From assembly GCA_018398585.1 (NCBI GenBank), contig JAGTTD010000002.1, forward strand, positions 36,324,186 to 36,388,185: a DNA stretch of 64,000 bases, read 5' to 3'. Of this stretch, positions 22,701 through 35,600 are shown in pieces. Both the position numbers and the translations under genes were made by a program. Each line of letters opens with the position of its first letter. The first letter of the stretch is position 1. The notes under the pieces are model-generated. The model did not search any database. It worked only from the letters and a program-made list of their open reading frames with translations, and had not been told where the DNA came from. The stretch is from Simmondsia chinensis. Lineage: Eukaryota; Streptophyta; Magnoliopsida; Caryophyllales; Simmondsiaceae.

Positions 22701-23894
22701 TAATCTAACGGGGTTTACAATTTTATTTGGCACAATGTAAAACATAAGTGATAGTGAAGAAACCATGTGGTTGGTGGCCCCGGTGTCAACAATCCAACTT
22801 TGATTGGAAATAAAAACTTGACCTGTCAGATTTATACTAGGTGAGACCGAACTTTGTCCAAATAGCTACAAGAGGTGCTGATATTGGCTAGCGGATAACC
22901 CGACAATGGGACTGTCACCTATGGGGTCTTCACTGCCACAGTGAACCGCGGCTGCTGCTGTGGTTCCTAGTGCCCCGACCATCTTTGACCCCTGCTTCTT
23001 CGAACCTGGAGGATATCCAAGCAATTCAAAACACCTCTCCTTGGTGTGTCCCTGTTTCTTACAATGAGAACAAGTAAAACGGTAGTGCGTCGGGAATTAT
23101 TTCCCATGGACGAGCCTCTTAGCCCTTTCGCTGTCAATGCCGCAGCCTCGGGCGTCACAAATGACCCCGTTGCCACGCTTTGCTGCTTCTCCCTGACATA
23201 ACACTGAATAAGCACTTCCCACAGAGGTTACGGGTTTAGTGTTCATAAGCTGTGAACGCACAGTTGAAAAGGAAGGATCAAGACTCATTAAAAGGTCCAA
23301 CAATTTTTAAAAATCACGAATCTGCACAAAAGCTTTGGCATGTCCACAAGTACAAGGCGGGATCTCAACTAGCATTTACAATTCATCCCAAAAGGATCTC
23401 AAATTAGTAAAATAAGTTGAAACAGGTAGATTGTCTTGCTTCAAATGAGAGATCTCGCGTTTTAATTCGTAAATATGAGGGACATTACCTTGAGAAATTC
23501 TGTCATGCAAATCAAGCTAAATATCATGTGCAATTTCTAAATAGGTAATACTCTCATTAATCTCTTTAGACATAGAGCTTGAAAGCCAAGTTGCAACCAT
23601 GGAGTCACATGCACTCCATGTTCCAAAGTCCGGTGAATCTTCATCTGGTTTTGTAATACTACCATCAAGAAATTCAATTTTTCTCTTTGCCTTAAAAACT
23701 TTTAGTATAGCCTTTCTCCAAGAAGGATAATTGGGTCCTGTTAAAGTGTTTTGAACAAAAACCAAGCCGGGATTATCCGAGGGATGCAGATAAAACGGTG
23801 AGTTAACATCAATGACTCCCCCTGTCGGGAGAGCCGGCATGATAGTTTGATCATCATTAGCTAGAGTAGTTTCAATATTGTTAACGCCCGCCAT
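19784..23894 (-). pseudogene. copia gag-pol relic, copy 1
   Basis: Reads from 23894 (MAGVNNIETTLANDD) as gag. The zinc knuckle CSHCKKQGHTKERC-like region near 23040-23080 keeps its first Cys (TGT). Then come GAG-pre/HHCC (HCCLGHVAFNKL...CDTCHRAKQ), a remnant of integrase, RT ([29 protein letters not shown]) and RNase H ([29 protein letters not shown]). The RT active-site motif is CVDD rather than YVDD. About 205 bp of integrase core present in copy 2 (about 34896-35100) is missing at 22049. Many frameshifts and stops. Confidence 0.88.
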
Positions 23895-24042
23895 ATTCTA
23901 CCAAATCAAAACGCAAAAACAAGCACAAGAAGCAAAGGTAAAAGGAACAACTCACAAATGCACACCAAGAGTGCTTCCCCCACTTAATGGAAGAAGAGGA
24001 AAAAAGCCACTTAATGCAAGATAGAAACTTGCTCTAATATCA

Positions 24043-24378
24043 TGTAAAAACTTAAGATAAGACTATGAAGGAAAAGAATTGTATATTGGATGATCAAGTA
24101 TTGAAACAAGACTAACCTATTTATACTAGATGAAGGACACACCCTATCATCTTCTCAAGCTAAGAGTTACATAAGAATAAATTAAGTAAATGCTAGTAGT
24201 AAAAGGCCCATTTGGCCGGTTGGGAGAGGGTGAGGGAAGCCTAAATATCTACCAAAATATCTACCTACTCACTAATTACATGGAATAATGTTGAAAAGTA
24301 TATGCCAAGAATAAATACAAATACTAAAGCGTACAAATACAAATACGAGAATACAAATACAAAATACTAATTTCTACA
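24043..24378 (-). repeat. 5' LTR, copia copy 1
   Basis: 336-bp repeat TGTAAAAAC...TTTCTACA, preceded on the left by the decayed PBS. Confidence 0.88.
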
Positions 24379-25871
24379 GTACCCCATAATAAGAGTTGTT
24401 TACGATTGTGTTATTGTGAAATTATTTTTATGTAAGCAATTTGCTGATCATTCATAAATTACGAAGTGTTATGAGTCAATAGTTTTGAAACACTGAACGA
24501 AAATATGTTGTAGCAATGTTGTGCATAGATGATTGACATTTGCTGATATTCTTGGACATACTTAGAGCTGTAATTAGTTTCCGTTATTCTTATTGTAATA
24601 TTAATAGGGTAATAATATTGTCAGGGTATTTTTGGTTAATGTCAGAGCAATTTCAACAGAACAAACCACAAAAGTCTTTAATATTATCCTGACATTAACA
24701 AAAAAATATCCCGACAATATCATTAACCTATTAATATTGGCAATGATGCTTAATTACCTTATGTATGTTAGTTTATGCTATTAATGAAACTGATGTCTAC
24801 AAATTAGTAATGTACTACTTGAAGCTCTGTATGCTTTATTGATTACGGTCATTCGCTACAATCTCACATATTTTATATTTATATCTTGTCCTTTATTTTT
24901 GGGCCTTTTATAAAGAAAATAGTAAATATATGTCTTTTTCCTCCCTTCCATATGGGGTCTATAATAAAGAAGTTCTACTATGCAGAAAAGTAAAATTCTG
25001 TAGGTGAAAAATGTACTCTCAATCACTAATAATGTACTCAAAATCACCTGCCTGTGTGTCGACACACAGAGTTTGTGCGACGACACATAGGCTAAAATTC
25101 TGCATAGTAGAAATTAGGAGCACTCATACATGCCAATTCCTAAATCAAAATAGCAATCAAAAACAAAAAAAAGGTTGGGGAGTAAAATCAAGAGCACTGA
25201 ATTTATGTGGTTCAGCTCGAGTGTACATCCACGGATGGGAAGAGAAATAATTTCACTATTTTAGGAATAACACAGTAAACAATTTCATTGTACACATCAT
25301 TCAACCCAAACCCTACGTATATATATAGAAAAACAGACACCCAACCCTCGTGTGATATGGGCCTTAACTAGATTGAGACCATCCTCAAACTTATAAAATA
25401 TCACCGAGAGTGGAGGGCTTCTTGGAAGCTAATTCCTTCATTTATGTCCTCTTTTCTTCCCCTAAAACATCTTCCCGTGGTCTTTGAGGTCGAGATTCAT
25501 AGCCAACTCTTCAAATTGTGCAAGTAGAATGGTTCGCTCTTTGTTTTTTGAGTTAAGGAAACTCTTAAAAATGGAACATTTACTCATAGAATACAGCTTA
25601 GTTAAATGTCATCTACACAATTCATTAACAGGTCTTCACTAATCAAAGGAAACTTCAGGATTCCTACCTTAACTAGCATTGAAAAACTGTTAGAAATCTG
25701 CACTCACAGCTCGGGTGTGTACATCGTGAATTACGTGTCAGGAATTGTTTTTTAGGTGCTCTTTTATGCCCAAAGGCATTAATTTTATTGATCTGAAGTG
25801 ATTTTGGGAAAAGGGTCTTTATTTACCCTATTTGGTCTACTTGTGGCAAGACCAATGAAGTAGACTCGAAT
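24379..25871. other. non-coding tail of duplication unit, copy 1
   Basis: No gene seen. It contains a foldback element at 24597-24738. Near 25200 is the phrase TTATGTGGTTCAGCTCGAGT...CATCCACGG, of a kind found in LTR leaders (compare 3728), followed by a TATATATA string at 25317. It may be an old LTR fragment. Confidence 0.5.
24597..24738. mobile_element. 142-bp foldback/MITE, copy 1
   Basis: Ends AATATTAATAGG and CCTATTAATATT are perfect inverses. The inner arms (ATATTGTCAGGGTATTTTT against AAAAAATATCCCGACAATAT) continue the stem to a short loop around AGAGCAATTTCAACA. Duplicated at 37631-37769 and related to 42538-42630. Confidence 0.75.
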
Positions 25872-26546
25872 GTTGGCTTTAGAGGGGTGAAGGCTCGCAA
25901 CTTGCAATTGGCAGTAAGATGGTGTGTCAACCCCTTGGTAGGCATGAGAATTCTGTTGACAACCTTTATCTTAATTCTCAAGACTGCACTAGCTGGGCAT
26001 TTGGTGGCATCCAAAGCAAAACGTGTAGACTTGAGAGAGCATTGTTGACAATTACTGTCATACTTCTTGAGACAACACCCATTGGATATTGGCCAACATT
26101 AAACGTAGACCCAACAATCCGAAGAGAGTTAGACTTGCCATCTTTCTTTACCAACAACTTGAGGTTGGCAGCAATGCCATGAGTCAACACCTTGGTACGA
26201 ACGAAAGTATTGTTTTCAACGTTGTCGTACTTCATAAGACAGCACCCATTGGATATTGGCCAACATTAAAAGTGGACCCATCAATCCCGAGAGAGTTAGA
26301 CTTTCCATCTTTCTTTACCAACAACTTGAAGTTGGCGGCAGTGCCATGAGTCAACTCTTTGGCACGAATGAAAGTATGTTGTCAACGTTGTCGTACTTCA
26401 TAAGAAAACGCCCATTGGATATTGACTCGCATCAAAAGCAGACCCAATAAACTTGAGAGAGTCAGACTTGCAATTTTTTAAGAGTGGCAGGGAGTGCTCT
26501 TCTTTCTCACCGTTGCAACTGATGGACTTGAGACTTGCAAGTCCAA
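25872..26546 (-). repeat. gypsy gag-leader repeats, copy 2
   Basis: Same ~170-bp repeat units as 15111-15720, better preserved in frame on the - strand (26235-25978 reads SLRIVGSTFNVGQYPMGVV). The PBS and the LTR end are deleted here: sequence jumps from GACTTGAGACTTGCAAG to AATAAATGCACC at about 26546. Confidence 0.8.
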
Positions 26547-27847
26547 TAAATGCACCACAAAGTAGTATTTCTTGTATTTCTTCCGTAGAAAATGGGTACA
26601 ATCTTTGTACAAGTATGCTAATTACAAATATACGAAAATCCTTTGATTCGATCTCCACCGCACTTGATGAGTCCTTTGTTTATGGCTTGGACTTGGAAAC
26701 TTGAAAGAGGGCACAAGGCTTGATTTTAAACAAGTGACTTCTTCAAAGTAGAGGGCTCATGGCTTGATCTCCATCTTCAAGGATGATTTGGGCTTTCGAA
26801 CTTGGGGACTTGAAGGAGGGCATGAAGCTTGATCTCAATCAAGCGATTTTCTTCAAAGTAGAGGGCTCATGGCTTGATCTTTGTCTTGAAGAATGATTTG
26901 AGTTTTGAAACTTAGAGACTTGAAGGAGGACATGAAGCTTGATCTCAGTCAAGTGATTTTCTTCAAAGTAGAGAGCTCATGGGTTGATCTCCGTATTGAA
27001 GAATGATTTGATTTTTGGAACTTGGAAACTTGAAGGAGGACATGAAGCTTGATCTCAATCAAGTGATATTCTTCAAAGTAGAGAACTCATGGCTTGATCT
27101 CCATTTTGAAGGATGATTTGGATTTTAACTATGAAAGTAGAGGGCATGAAGCTTAGTCTTCTTTTTCATTTAAATTTGGAGGCTTTTGAAAAGAGAGTAC
27201 AAGTACTTCTCTTTCATTTTCCTTGGGAGAGTCTTTGGCTCCTTTGTTTTTCCCCATCCCCTCTAAATGAAGAGGGGCTCCTCTATTTATAGAGGAAAAG
27301 TCCTTTCACAAGAGCTTAACTTTGTTGTAGTGGGCCCGAATTAGATTTAAAGCTTCACAGACTCAAGCTTACTTTAGCCTTAGGCTTTGCGGGCTTAACC
27401 TTTGACCTTTGACATAGAAGCCGTTTGGGTCCACATTCGACTTGGAAATCATTTGGGTTTAAGGTTCAACTTTAAGGTCATTTTGTGTTCGATTCGACTT
27501 GGGAGTCATTTAGCTTGGGTTTGACTTGTAAGTCTATTTTGCTTTAGTTTCGACTTAAGAGTCACCTGGGCTTGATTCGACCTGAGAGTCATTTGGACTT
27601 GGACTTTGACTTGAGAGTCATTTTGGGTTTGGGCTTTAACTCAAGAGCCATTTTAGATTCGATTTGAGAGATTTGGATTTGGACTTAGAAGTCATTTTGA
27701 GTTTGAGGTTGTTTGAGCTGACCCGAATTTAGTCAAAATGTTGACTTTAAGGAGTTGATCTTAGTCAAATGTTGACTTTTATTTAAATTGCTTCCTTTTC
27801 AAAGCGCGCATTAAATATATAAACGTGATAAAATTTTCATGTCCACA
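26547..27847 (-). repeat. gypsy 5' LTR, copy 2 (truncated)
   Basis: Third copy of the LTR, ending CATGTCCACA at 27847 followed by AATGT. It lacks its inner end but keeps about 20 bases (AAATGCACCACAAAGTAGTA) lost from 15830-17155. It therefore arose by duplication, not by a separate insertion. Confidence 0.88.
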
Positions 27848-28142
27848 AATGTTAATCAATGTTTGTATTCATTACAACGTCAAAAGGCATCACAACTGCA
27901 AGAAGAATGAAGACTTATGGAGATACTTTTATTAAACTTTAGTTGTCTTTTTACTTAGATGCAATTTATGTACATGAAACATTTTAACCACAATAATTCA
28001 AAGCAACAGCATGGACTTGAACGATGCAAAATAAACACTAACTAGAAACACAGCGAACTGTGCAGAGCATGGGAAAAACCTTTTACTTAATTATTTGACT
28101 TGCTTTCAGTTATATTTTATCTTTTTATAATTAGATTATAGG

Positions 28143-28316
28143 TGTTAATATGAATGTGAATAATATGTGTTATTGAATGATGAATAGGAGATACAAAGAG
28201 GCCTTTATATAGGCACATAATGCCAGAAAATAGTAAATATCTAGAAGATTATCAATATCGAAATATATGTTCTAATATATATCCTAATATCCTGATATAT
28301 CTAGAAGATACTCTAA
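28143..28316 (-). repeat. probable short copia 3' LTR, copy 2
   Basis: Duplicate of 17452-17627, with the purine tract GGGGGGCC on the - strand just right of it. Confidence 0.5.
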
Positions 28317-29890
28317 TTGGCCCCCCAATCTGAGCGGGCCGTAGCACTCGAAGATAGGATTTGTGTTCGTGGAACCGATCAGCAGGTAGACCCTTTGTGA
28401 GGACATCAGCAACCTGTTTCGCCGTGGGGATGTAGCGAACTTGAAGATGTCCTTTGAGTACCTTTTCTCGAACGTAGTGAAAGTCAAAGTCGACGTGCTT
28501 GCTACAATCATTGGAAACATGATTGGCGGTGAGATAAGATGCAGAGACATTGTCACAGTAAATAGTTATTGGTCCTGGGTGACGAAGACCAAGGTCCCGC
28601 ATCAAATATTGAATCCAGTCACTTTCAACCATAGATTGAGTGATAGTCCTATACTCAGATTCAATGGTCGATTTTGAAACTATTGCTTGTTTCTTGGCTC
28701 TCCATGAAATGAGGTTAGGACCTAAGTAAACAACATATCCCGCGGTGGATCGGCGTGTGTTGGGACACCCACCCCAATCAGCTTCAGCAAAGGCAGCAAT
28801 AGAGAGGGTGTGAGCAGAAGCAATGAAAAGGCCATGGTTAGGTGTGGACTTAAGGTACCAAAGAATACATTTGACGGCCTGCCAGTGCAGGGTGCGAGGG
28901 GCATGCATGAATTGACAGATAAGGTTAACAGCGTAGCATATGTCAGGGCGGGTCATGGTGAGGTATTGAAGGGCTTCTACAGCACTCCTATCACAGTGGG
29001 ATCCTCAAGACGCTCGCCATCACTCAAAGAGAGTTGTGCTCAGGTGGCAAGGGGTGTTTTAACAGGTTTGGCATCGCAAAGGTCATGTTTAGTGAGAAGG
29101 TCCACGGTGTACTTGTGTTGATTGAGGAAGAGACCGGTTTTGGTGCGTTGGGCCTCAATCCCAAGGAAGAAATGCAAAGGTCCAAGGTCTTTCATCGCAA
29201 ACTGTGTGTATAGGGAACTAACATGGTTGTCAAGATGGTTAGAGTAGGTGCCTGTTAAGATTACGTCATCAACATATAAAAGTAGACACGTAAGATGTGA
29301 TTTGGACCTATGAATAAACAAAGATGAGTCAGCACGACAACAAATAAAACCAAGATGAAGTAAAAACACACTAAAATGTCGAAACCATGCTCGAGGTGCC
29401 TGTTTAAGCCCATATAGTGCCTTACGTAGGTGGCATAGTCACGATATTTGGGATGCATGAACCCCTGCTGTTGCTTCATGTAAACCTCTTCATGGAGAAG
29501 AACATGTAGGAATGCATTTTTAACATCCAACTGCCTAATAGGCCAGTTGTATGTAACTACAAATGTAAGTATAAAGCGAATGGTGGATGGTTTTACTAAA
29601 GAGCTGAAGGCCTCCTTATAGTTAAGGACTGCACGTTGATGAAACATTTGACCCACAAGATGGGCCTTAAATCGTTTAGCCGAGCTATCAACTTTGTACT
29701 TAACTTTATATTTTCAAGTGCTACCAACAAGGTTTTTTGAAGGGTCATGTGGGACTAGGTCCCAGGTGTGGTTGAGAATTAATGCATTAAACTCGTTGGC
29801 CATGATTTTTTACAGCCTATGTGAAGCAGGTGGGCTCTTGGACATAAACCCAGCTTAGATTTTGAGAATGGTGGAGCGAGAAAGAGAAAA
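28252..29890 (-). pseudogene. copia RT/RNase H fragment, copy 2
   Basis: Better preserved duplicate of 17561-19190. An open stretch of 234 codons (28956-28252) covers RNase H with AEADWGG, TIESEYR and IYCDN. RT at 29656-29040 retains LLLYVDDVILTG. Frameshifts separate the blocks and the 5' half of the element is absent. A piece around 29805 (about 19 bp of the copy 1 sequence CTTCTTGCCATTG...) is deleted. Confidence 0.85.
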
Positions 29891-30115
29891 ATCTCTCTAT
29901 AGAACTTTCATGAAATGAAGAAATCCTTACAACTCCGTAGATGTAGACATTTTTGGCTGAACCACATAAATCTTGTGCGTTATTTTTTGCTTTCTCGCTG
30001 AATTTTTGTTGTATTTCTGTGATTCCCTACCTTATAAGTAAAAGATATCTTCATATGGCTAAAAACACCTTAATCGATACACTCGTTCCTTTGTGGACAT
30101 ATGGTAACGCTAGTA

Positions 30116-30465
30116 TGTAAAAACTTTAGATAAGACTATGAAGGAAAAGAATTGTATATTGGATGATCAAGTATGGAAACAAGACTAACATATTTATACT
30201 AGATGAAGGACACACCCTATTATCTTCTCAAGCTAAGAGTTACATAAGAATAAATAGCTAGAATAAATTAAGTAAATGCTAGTAGTAAAGGGCCCATTTG
30301 GCCGGTTGGGAGAGGGAGAGGGAAAGCCTAAATATCTACCAAAATATCTACCTACTCACTAATTACATGGAATAATGTAGAAAAGTATATGCCAAGAATA
30401 AATACAAATACTAAAGCGTACAAATACAAATACGAGAATGCAAATACAAAATACTATTTTCTACA
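30116..30465 (-). repeat. LTR 1 of copia copy 2
   Basis: 350-bp TGTAAAAAC...TTCTACA, followed by the PPT (- strand TTGAGGGGGAGTG). Confidence 0.88.
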
Positions 30466-30472
30466 CTCCCCC

Positions 30473-32254
30473 TCAAGTTGAAGCATGCAAGTTTACAATG
30501 CCCAATTTGCCAAGAAATGTTGCACGTGTCGAACTGCCAAGTGCTTTAGTGAAAATATCGGCTACTTGTTCCCCGGTGTGCACGTAGGCTGTGGCAATAT
30601 CCTTGGATAGTAATTTGTCTCGGACAAAGTGACAGTCAATTTCAATGTGCTTCGTTCTTTCATGAAATATGGGATTAGAAGCAATATGGAGAGCTGCTTG
30701 ATTATCACAAAACAACAAAACGGGTTCGTTAGTGGGAACAACAAGATCATTTAACAATCGATGTAACCAAGTTATTTCACTTGTTGTGGATGCCATGGAT
30801 CGGTATTCGGCTTTTGCATAGGAACGAGAAACATCAGTTTGTTTCTTGGACCGCCATGTAATAGGCGCATCACCCAAAAAAACAACAAAACCTGTCGTTG
30901 ATCGTCTGGTGATGGGACATCCAGCCTAGTCGGCATCACAATAAGCACAGAGTTTAAGATCACAAGCGGATGGAAAGAATATTCCTTGACCCGAGTCCCT
31001 TTTAGATAACGGAGGACCCTCATGACGACGTCAATATGAGGTACTCAAGGATCATGCATAAACTAACTCAAAATTCGAACAGCGTAACAAATGTCAGGAC
31101 GAGTAATCGTCAAGTACAACAACTGCCCGACTAGCCGCCTATACCGACCCCCATCTTCCACGGGCACTCCCACCCCATCTGCTAATCCATTATTCTGTAC
31201 TATCGGTGTAAAAAAAGGTTTTGCTCTTAGAAGTCCGGTCTCACTAATGATGTCAAGAGCATATTTTCTTTGACTCAACATTAACCCCTTTTGGGAACGA
31301 GCGACCTCAATTCCTAAAAAGTACTTTGCTGGGCCCAAGTCCTTTATTCCAAATGTTTCATTCAAAACATTTTTAACTTCTGCAATATGATTCATGTCAT
31401 TTCCAGTAATAAGGACATCATCAACATAAATAAGAATAGCAATGTATGTGGACCCACGCATGAAAGTGAATAAGGAATAGTCAGCCCTGGATTGTTGAAA
31501 ACCAAGTTTAATTAAGGTTGAGGTGAATTTCTGATTCCAGTTCTGAGAAGCCTGTTTAAGTCTATGAAGGGACTTACGAAGGCGACAAACCTTGCCTTCA
31601 TGTTTACGCTCAAAACCTTGTGGTAATTTCATGTAAACTTCTTCCTCTAAGTCCCCATGAAAAAAAAGCGTTATTTACATCTAATTGTTGGATTATCCAC
31701 CTCCGAGCCGTGGCAACGGCTAAAACGCAACGAACAGTTACAAGCTTAGGTATAGGGGCAAAAATATCATGGTAGTCTATTCCCTCTACCTGAGTATATC
31801 CCTTTGCAACAAGACGAGCCTTGTACCTCTCAATCGTCCCATCTAACTTATATTTGACTTTGTAGACCCATTTTGAGTCTATACCTCTCTTTACAGCTGG
31901 CAAAGCCTCAAGTGTCCAAGTGTTGTTTTGTTTAAGTGCCTTGATCTCCTTCTCCATAGCTTCCCTCCATTGTTCATACTGTACGGCCTGATTAAAATTT
32001 TTGGGCTCATCACATGAAGTGATGGCATTCAAAAGTGTCGAGTGAGCGTCAGAAAATTGTACATTAGAAACAAAATTGGAGAGAGGATATAAAATACCAG
32101 AGTTGAATGACGGAGTGGGAGTGGGAGAATGGGCTATAGAAGGCGGAACCTCCGTTATATAATCTTGATATTTGACGAGCATAGACCGAACTCTGGCACT
32201 TCTTCTTACGACCCCTTCTTCACTGAGGGGAATGCCCCTTCCTCTGTTGTTGGC
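30473..32254 (-). pseudogene. copia RT/RNase H, proximal duplicate block
   Basis: RT open stretches at 32182-31610 and 31632-31063 ([32 protein letters not shown]) and RNase H at 30877-30473 ([34 protein letters not shown]). The D-containing start of RNase H is frameshifted. It stops abruptly at the duplication junction (32260), upstream of the RT. Confidence 0.88.
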
Positions 32255-32303
32255 CCCTTCATCGATACACTCGTTCCTTTGTGGACATATGGTAACGCTA
32301 GTG

Positions 32304-32645
32304 TGTAAAAACTTAAGATAAGACTATGAAGGAAAAGAATTGTATATTGGATGATCAAGTATTAAAACAAGACTAACATATTTATACTAGATGAAGGACA
32401 CACCCTATCCTCTTCTCCAGCTAAGAGTTACATAAGAATAAATAGCAAGAATAAATTAAGTAAATGCTAGTAGTAAAGGGCCCATTTGGCCGGTTGGGAG
32501 AGGGCAAGGGAGAGGGAGAGGGAAAGCCTAAATATCTACCAAAATATCTACCTACTCACTAATTACATGGAATAATGTAGAAAAGTATATGCCAAGAATA
32601 AATACAAATACTAAAGCGTACAAATACAAAATACTAATTTCTACA
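32304..32645 (-). repeat. LTR 2 (central) of copia copy 2
   Basis: 342-bp TGTAAAAAC...TTCTACA preceded by CGCTAGTG (CGCTAGTA in the other unit). Lacks one CAAATACGAGAATG-type segment near the end and has an extra GGGCAAG insertion near 32500. Confidence 0.88.
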
Positions 32646-35600
32646 CTCCCCTTCAAGTTGGAGCATACAAGTTACAATGTCCAACATGCCGAGAAATGTA
32701 GCACGTGTCGAACTGCCAAGCGTTTTAGTGAAAATATCGGCTACTTGTTCCCCGGTGTGAACGTAGGCTGTGGCAATATCCTTGGATAGTAATTTGTCTC
32801 GGACAAAGTGATGGTCAATTTCAATGTGCTTCGTTCTTTCATGAATTATGGGATTATAAGCAATATGGAGAGCTGCCTGATTATCACAAAAGAGCAAAAT
32901 GGGTTCGTTAGTGGGAACAACAAGATCATTTAACAATCGACGTAACCAAGTTATTTCACTAGTTGTGGATGCCATGGATCGGTATTCGGCTTTTGCAGAG
33001 GAACGGAAAACAACAGTTTGTTTCTTGGACCCCCATGAAATAGGCACATCACCCAAGAAAACAACAAAACCTGTCATTGATCGTCTGGTGATGGGACATC
33101 CAGCCTAGTCGGCATCACAATAAGCACGGAGTTTGAGATCACAAGCGGATGGAAAGAATATTCCTTGACCCTGAGTCCCTTTTAGATAACGGAGGACCCT
33201 CATGACGGCGTCAATAAAAGGGACTCAAGGATCATGCATAAACTAACTCAAAATTCGAACAGCATAACAAATGTCAGGAAGCGTAATCGTCAAGTACAAC
33301 AACCGTCCAACTAGCTGCCTCTACTAACCCCCATCTTCCACGGGCTCTCCCACCCCATCTGCTAATCCATGATTCTGCACTATCGGTGTAGAAACAGGTT
33401 TTGCTCCTAGAAGTCCGGTCTCACTAATGATGTCAAGAGCATATTTTCTTTGACTCAACATTAACCCCTTTTGGGAACGAGTGACCTCAATTCCTAAAAA
33501 GTACTTTGCTGGGCCCAAGTCCTTTATTCCAAACGTTTCATTCAAAACATTTTTAACTTCTGCATTATGATTCATGTCATTTCCAGTAATAAGGACATCA
33601 TCAACATAAATAAGAATAGCAATGTATGTGGACCCACGCGTGAAAGTGAATAAGGAATAGTCAGTTGAAAACCAAGTTTAATTAAGGTTGAAGTGAATTT
33701 CTGATTCCAGTTCTGAGAAGCCTGTTTAAGTCCATAAAGGGACTTACGAAGGCGACAAACCTTGCCTTCATGTTTACGCTCAAAACCTTGTGGTAATTTC
33801 ATGTAAACTTCTTCATCCAAGTCCCCATGAAGAAAAGCGTTATTTACATCTAATTGTTGGATTATCCAACTCCGAGCCGTGGCAACGGCTAAAACGCAAC
33901 GAACAGTTACAAGCTTAGCTACAGGGCCAAAAATATCATGGTAGTCTATTCCCTCTACCTGAGTATATCCCTTTGCAATAAGACGAGCCTTGTACCTCTC
34001 AATCGTCCCATCTGACTTATATTTGACTTTATAGACCCAATTTCAGTCTATAGCTCTCTTTCCAGCTGGCAAAGCCTCAAGTGTCCAAGTGTTGTTTTGT
34101 TCAAGTGCCTTGATCTCCTTCTCCATAGCTTCCCTCTATTGTTCATGCTGTACGGCCTGATTAAAATTTTTGGGCTCATCACATGAAGTGATGGCATTCA
34201 AAATTGTCGAGTGAGCGTCAGAAAATTGTACGTTAGAAACAAAATTGGAGAGAGGATATAAAATACCAGAGTTGACTGATGGAGTGGGAGCGGGAGAATG
34301 GGCTATAGAAGGCGGAACCTCCGTTATATAATCTTGATATTTGACGGGCATAGACCGAGCTCTAGCACTTTTTCTTACGACCCCTTCTTCACTGAGGGGA
34401 ATGCCCCCTTCCTCTGCTATTGGCCCCTCGGCCATACTTTCCTCCGGTCCCTGAAGGATCGGTTCGGGTTCTGTCGGGCCGGCCAAACTAGGGCCGGTCC
34501 GCTGCTGTTGCGACTGGACCGGTTCAGCCGTGTCGGTGCTCAAAAAATCGTGCCTTAGGACCTTGTTAGGCCCTTCATGCGTTACCCCCGATGTATCAAT
34601 TTTTAAATAGGGCATATTATCTTCATAAAATCAAACATCCCTAGAAACAACGATCTTATGTTCATCCAAGTTATAGATTTTATACCCCTTCTGACCATGG
34701 GGATACCCTACAAATATTCCCGGTGAGGCTCGTTTATCGAGTTTGTCATTGGTGCGATTTTTAATATGGTAATAACAAAAGCATCCAAAAATCCTCAAAT
34801 GATTATATGACGGGGGTTTGCCCATTAACAATTCGTAAGGACTCTCATTACCAACTAATGAAGAAGGCATCAAATTAATCAAGTAGGCAGCCGTTAAGAC
34901 ACACTCACTCCAAAACCTCTTAGGAAATCCTGCCTGAAAACGAAGTGCTCGCCCAACTTCCAACAAATGCTTGTGCTTGCGTTCAACAACTCCGTTTTGT
35001 TGAGGTGTCCCGATTAATGAAGTCTGGTATTGAATTCCATGTCTTGCATAGAAGTCCAACAATGGCCCATATTTAAACTCCTGACCATTATCGCTTCTCA
35101 CTTGTTTGACCTGCAAACCAAATTGAGTACCCACCATATGACAAAAATTCATGAGAATCCCATGTGCTTGGGATTTCTCTTTCATAAGATAAACCCAAGT
35201 GCATCGGCTATAATCATCAACAATGGTAAGGAAAAAAAGGTGCGCCACTCAAAGATAACATTCTATAAGGCCCCCAAATATCGCAATGAATTAATTTAAA
35301 ACAAACCCGAGTCTCAGAAACTGACAAAGGAAAAGGAGATCGTGCTTGTTTCGCACGATGACAAGTATCACAAACAACATTAGTCCTTTTAATGTTCAAA
35401 TGCGGAAAAAATGAAAGCTTGCTGAAAGCAACATGACCCAAACGGCAGTGCCACAAAACTGTCTCTTTATTTTTCTGTACCACGTGTGCTGCGGGAGCAA
35501 CCGGCTGCGTCTTGAACAGATATAGCCCATTTCTCATTCTACCCACTCCAATCAGCCTCCTCGAGTGTCGGTCCTGAAAGTAACAAAAATCTAGATAAAG

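Larger units (their letters stand above)
19427..24378 (-). mobile_element. Ty1/copia element (Ale/Retrofit-like), duplication copy 1
   Basis: LTRs at 19427-19776 and 24043-24378 start TGTAAAAACTTAAG and end TTTCTACA (TATA in the left copy). The PPT reads TTGAGGGGGAGT on the - strand at about 19777-19790. The PBS at 24031-24042 has decayed to TGATATTAGAGC from TGGTATCAGAGC. The gag N terminus (FYLHPSDNPGLVFV, GPNYPSWRKAI) is typical of the Ale/Retrofit branch. I could not find a matching 5-bp TSD (TAGTA left, GTACC right), so one end may have been rearranged. Confidence 0.88.
15111..25871. repeat. tandem segmental duplication, copy 1
   Basis: This block reappears in the same order and orientation at 25872-38902. 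It starts at GTTGGCTTTA (15111) and ends at GACTCGAATG (25871-25872), where copy 2 begins immediately. Contents: gypsy leader and 5' LTR, copia RT relic, copia element with ~340-bp LTRs, non-coding tail. A 158-base sample (24379 versus 37413) shows four mismatches by hand. Copy 1 has private deletions, including about 205 bp of integrase near 22049. Confidence 0.93.
30073..32260. repeat. internal 2.19-kb tandem duplication, first unit
   Basis: Runs from ATCGATACACTCGTTCC to GGCCCCTTC. The second unit starts at 32261 with the same ATCGATACACTCGTTCC and reaches about 34438. The inferred shared bases at the junction are CCT. Absent from copy 1, so it happened after the 10.8-kb duplication. Confidence 0.88.

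Noticed and set aside
19427..24378. Target-site duplication of the Ale-like copia
   Set aside because: The flanks are TAGTA and GTACC in both copies; no 5-bp match, so none was claimed.
24379..25871. Host gene in the duplicated non-coding tail
   Set aside because: Only ORFs under 90 codons, without motifs, and not conserved in frame between the two copies.
26547..27847. Third independent gypsy insertion
   Set aside because: Its flanks on both sides are copies of those at 15830-17155, so it is part of the segmental duplication.
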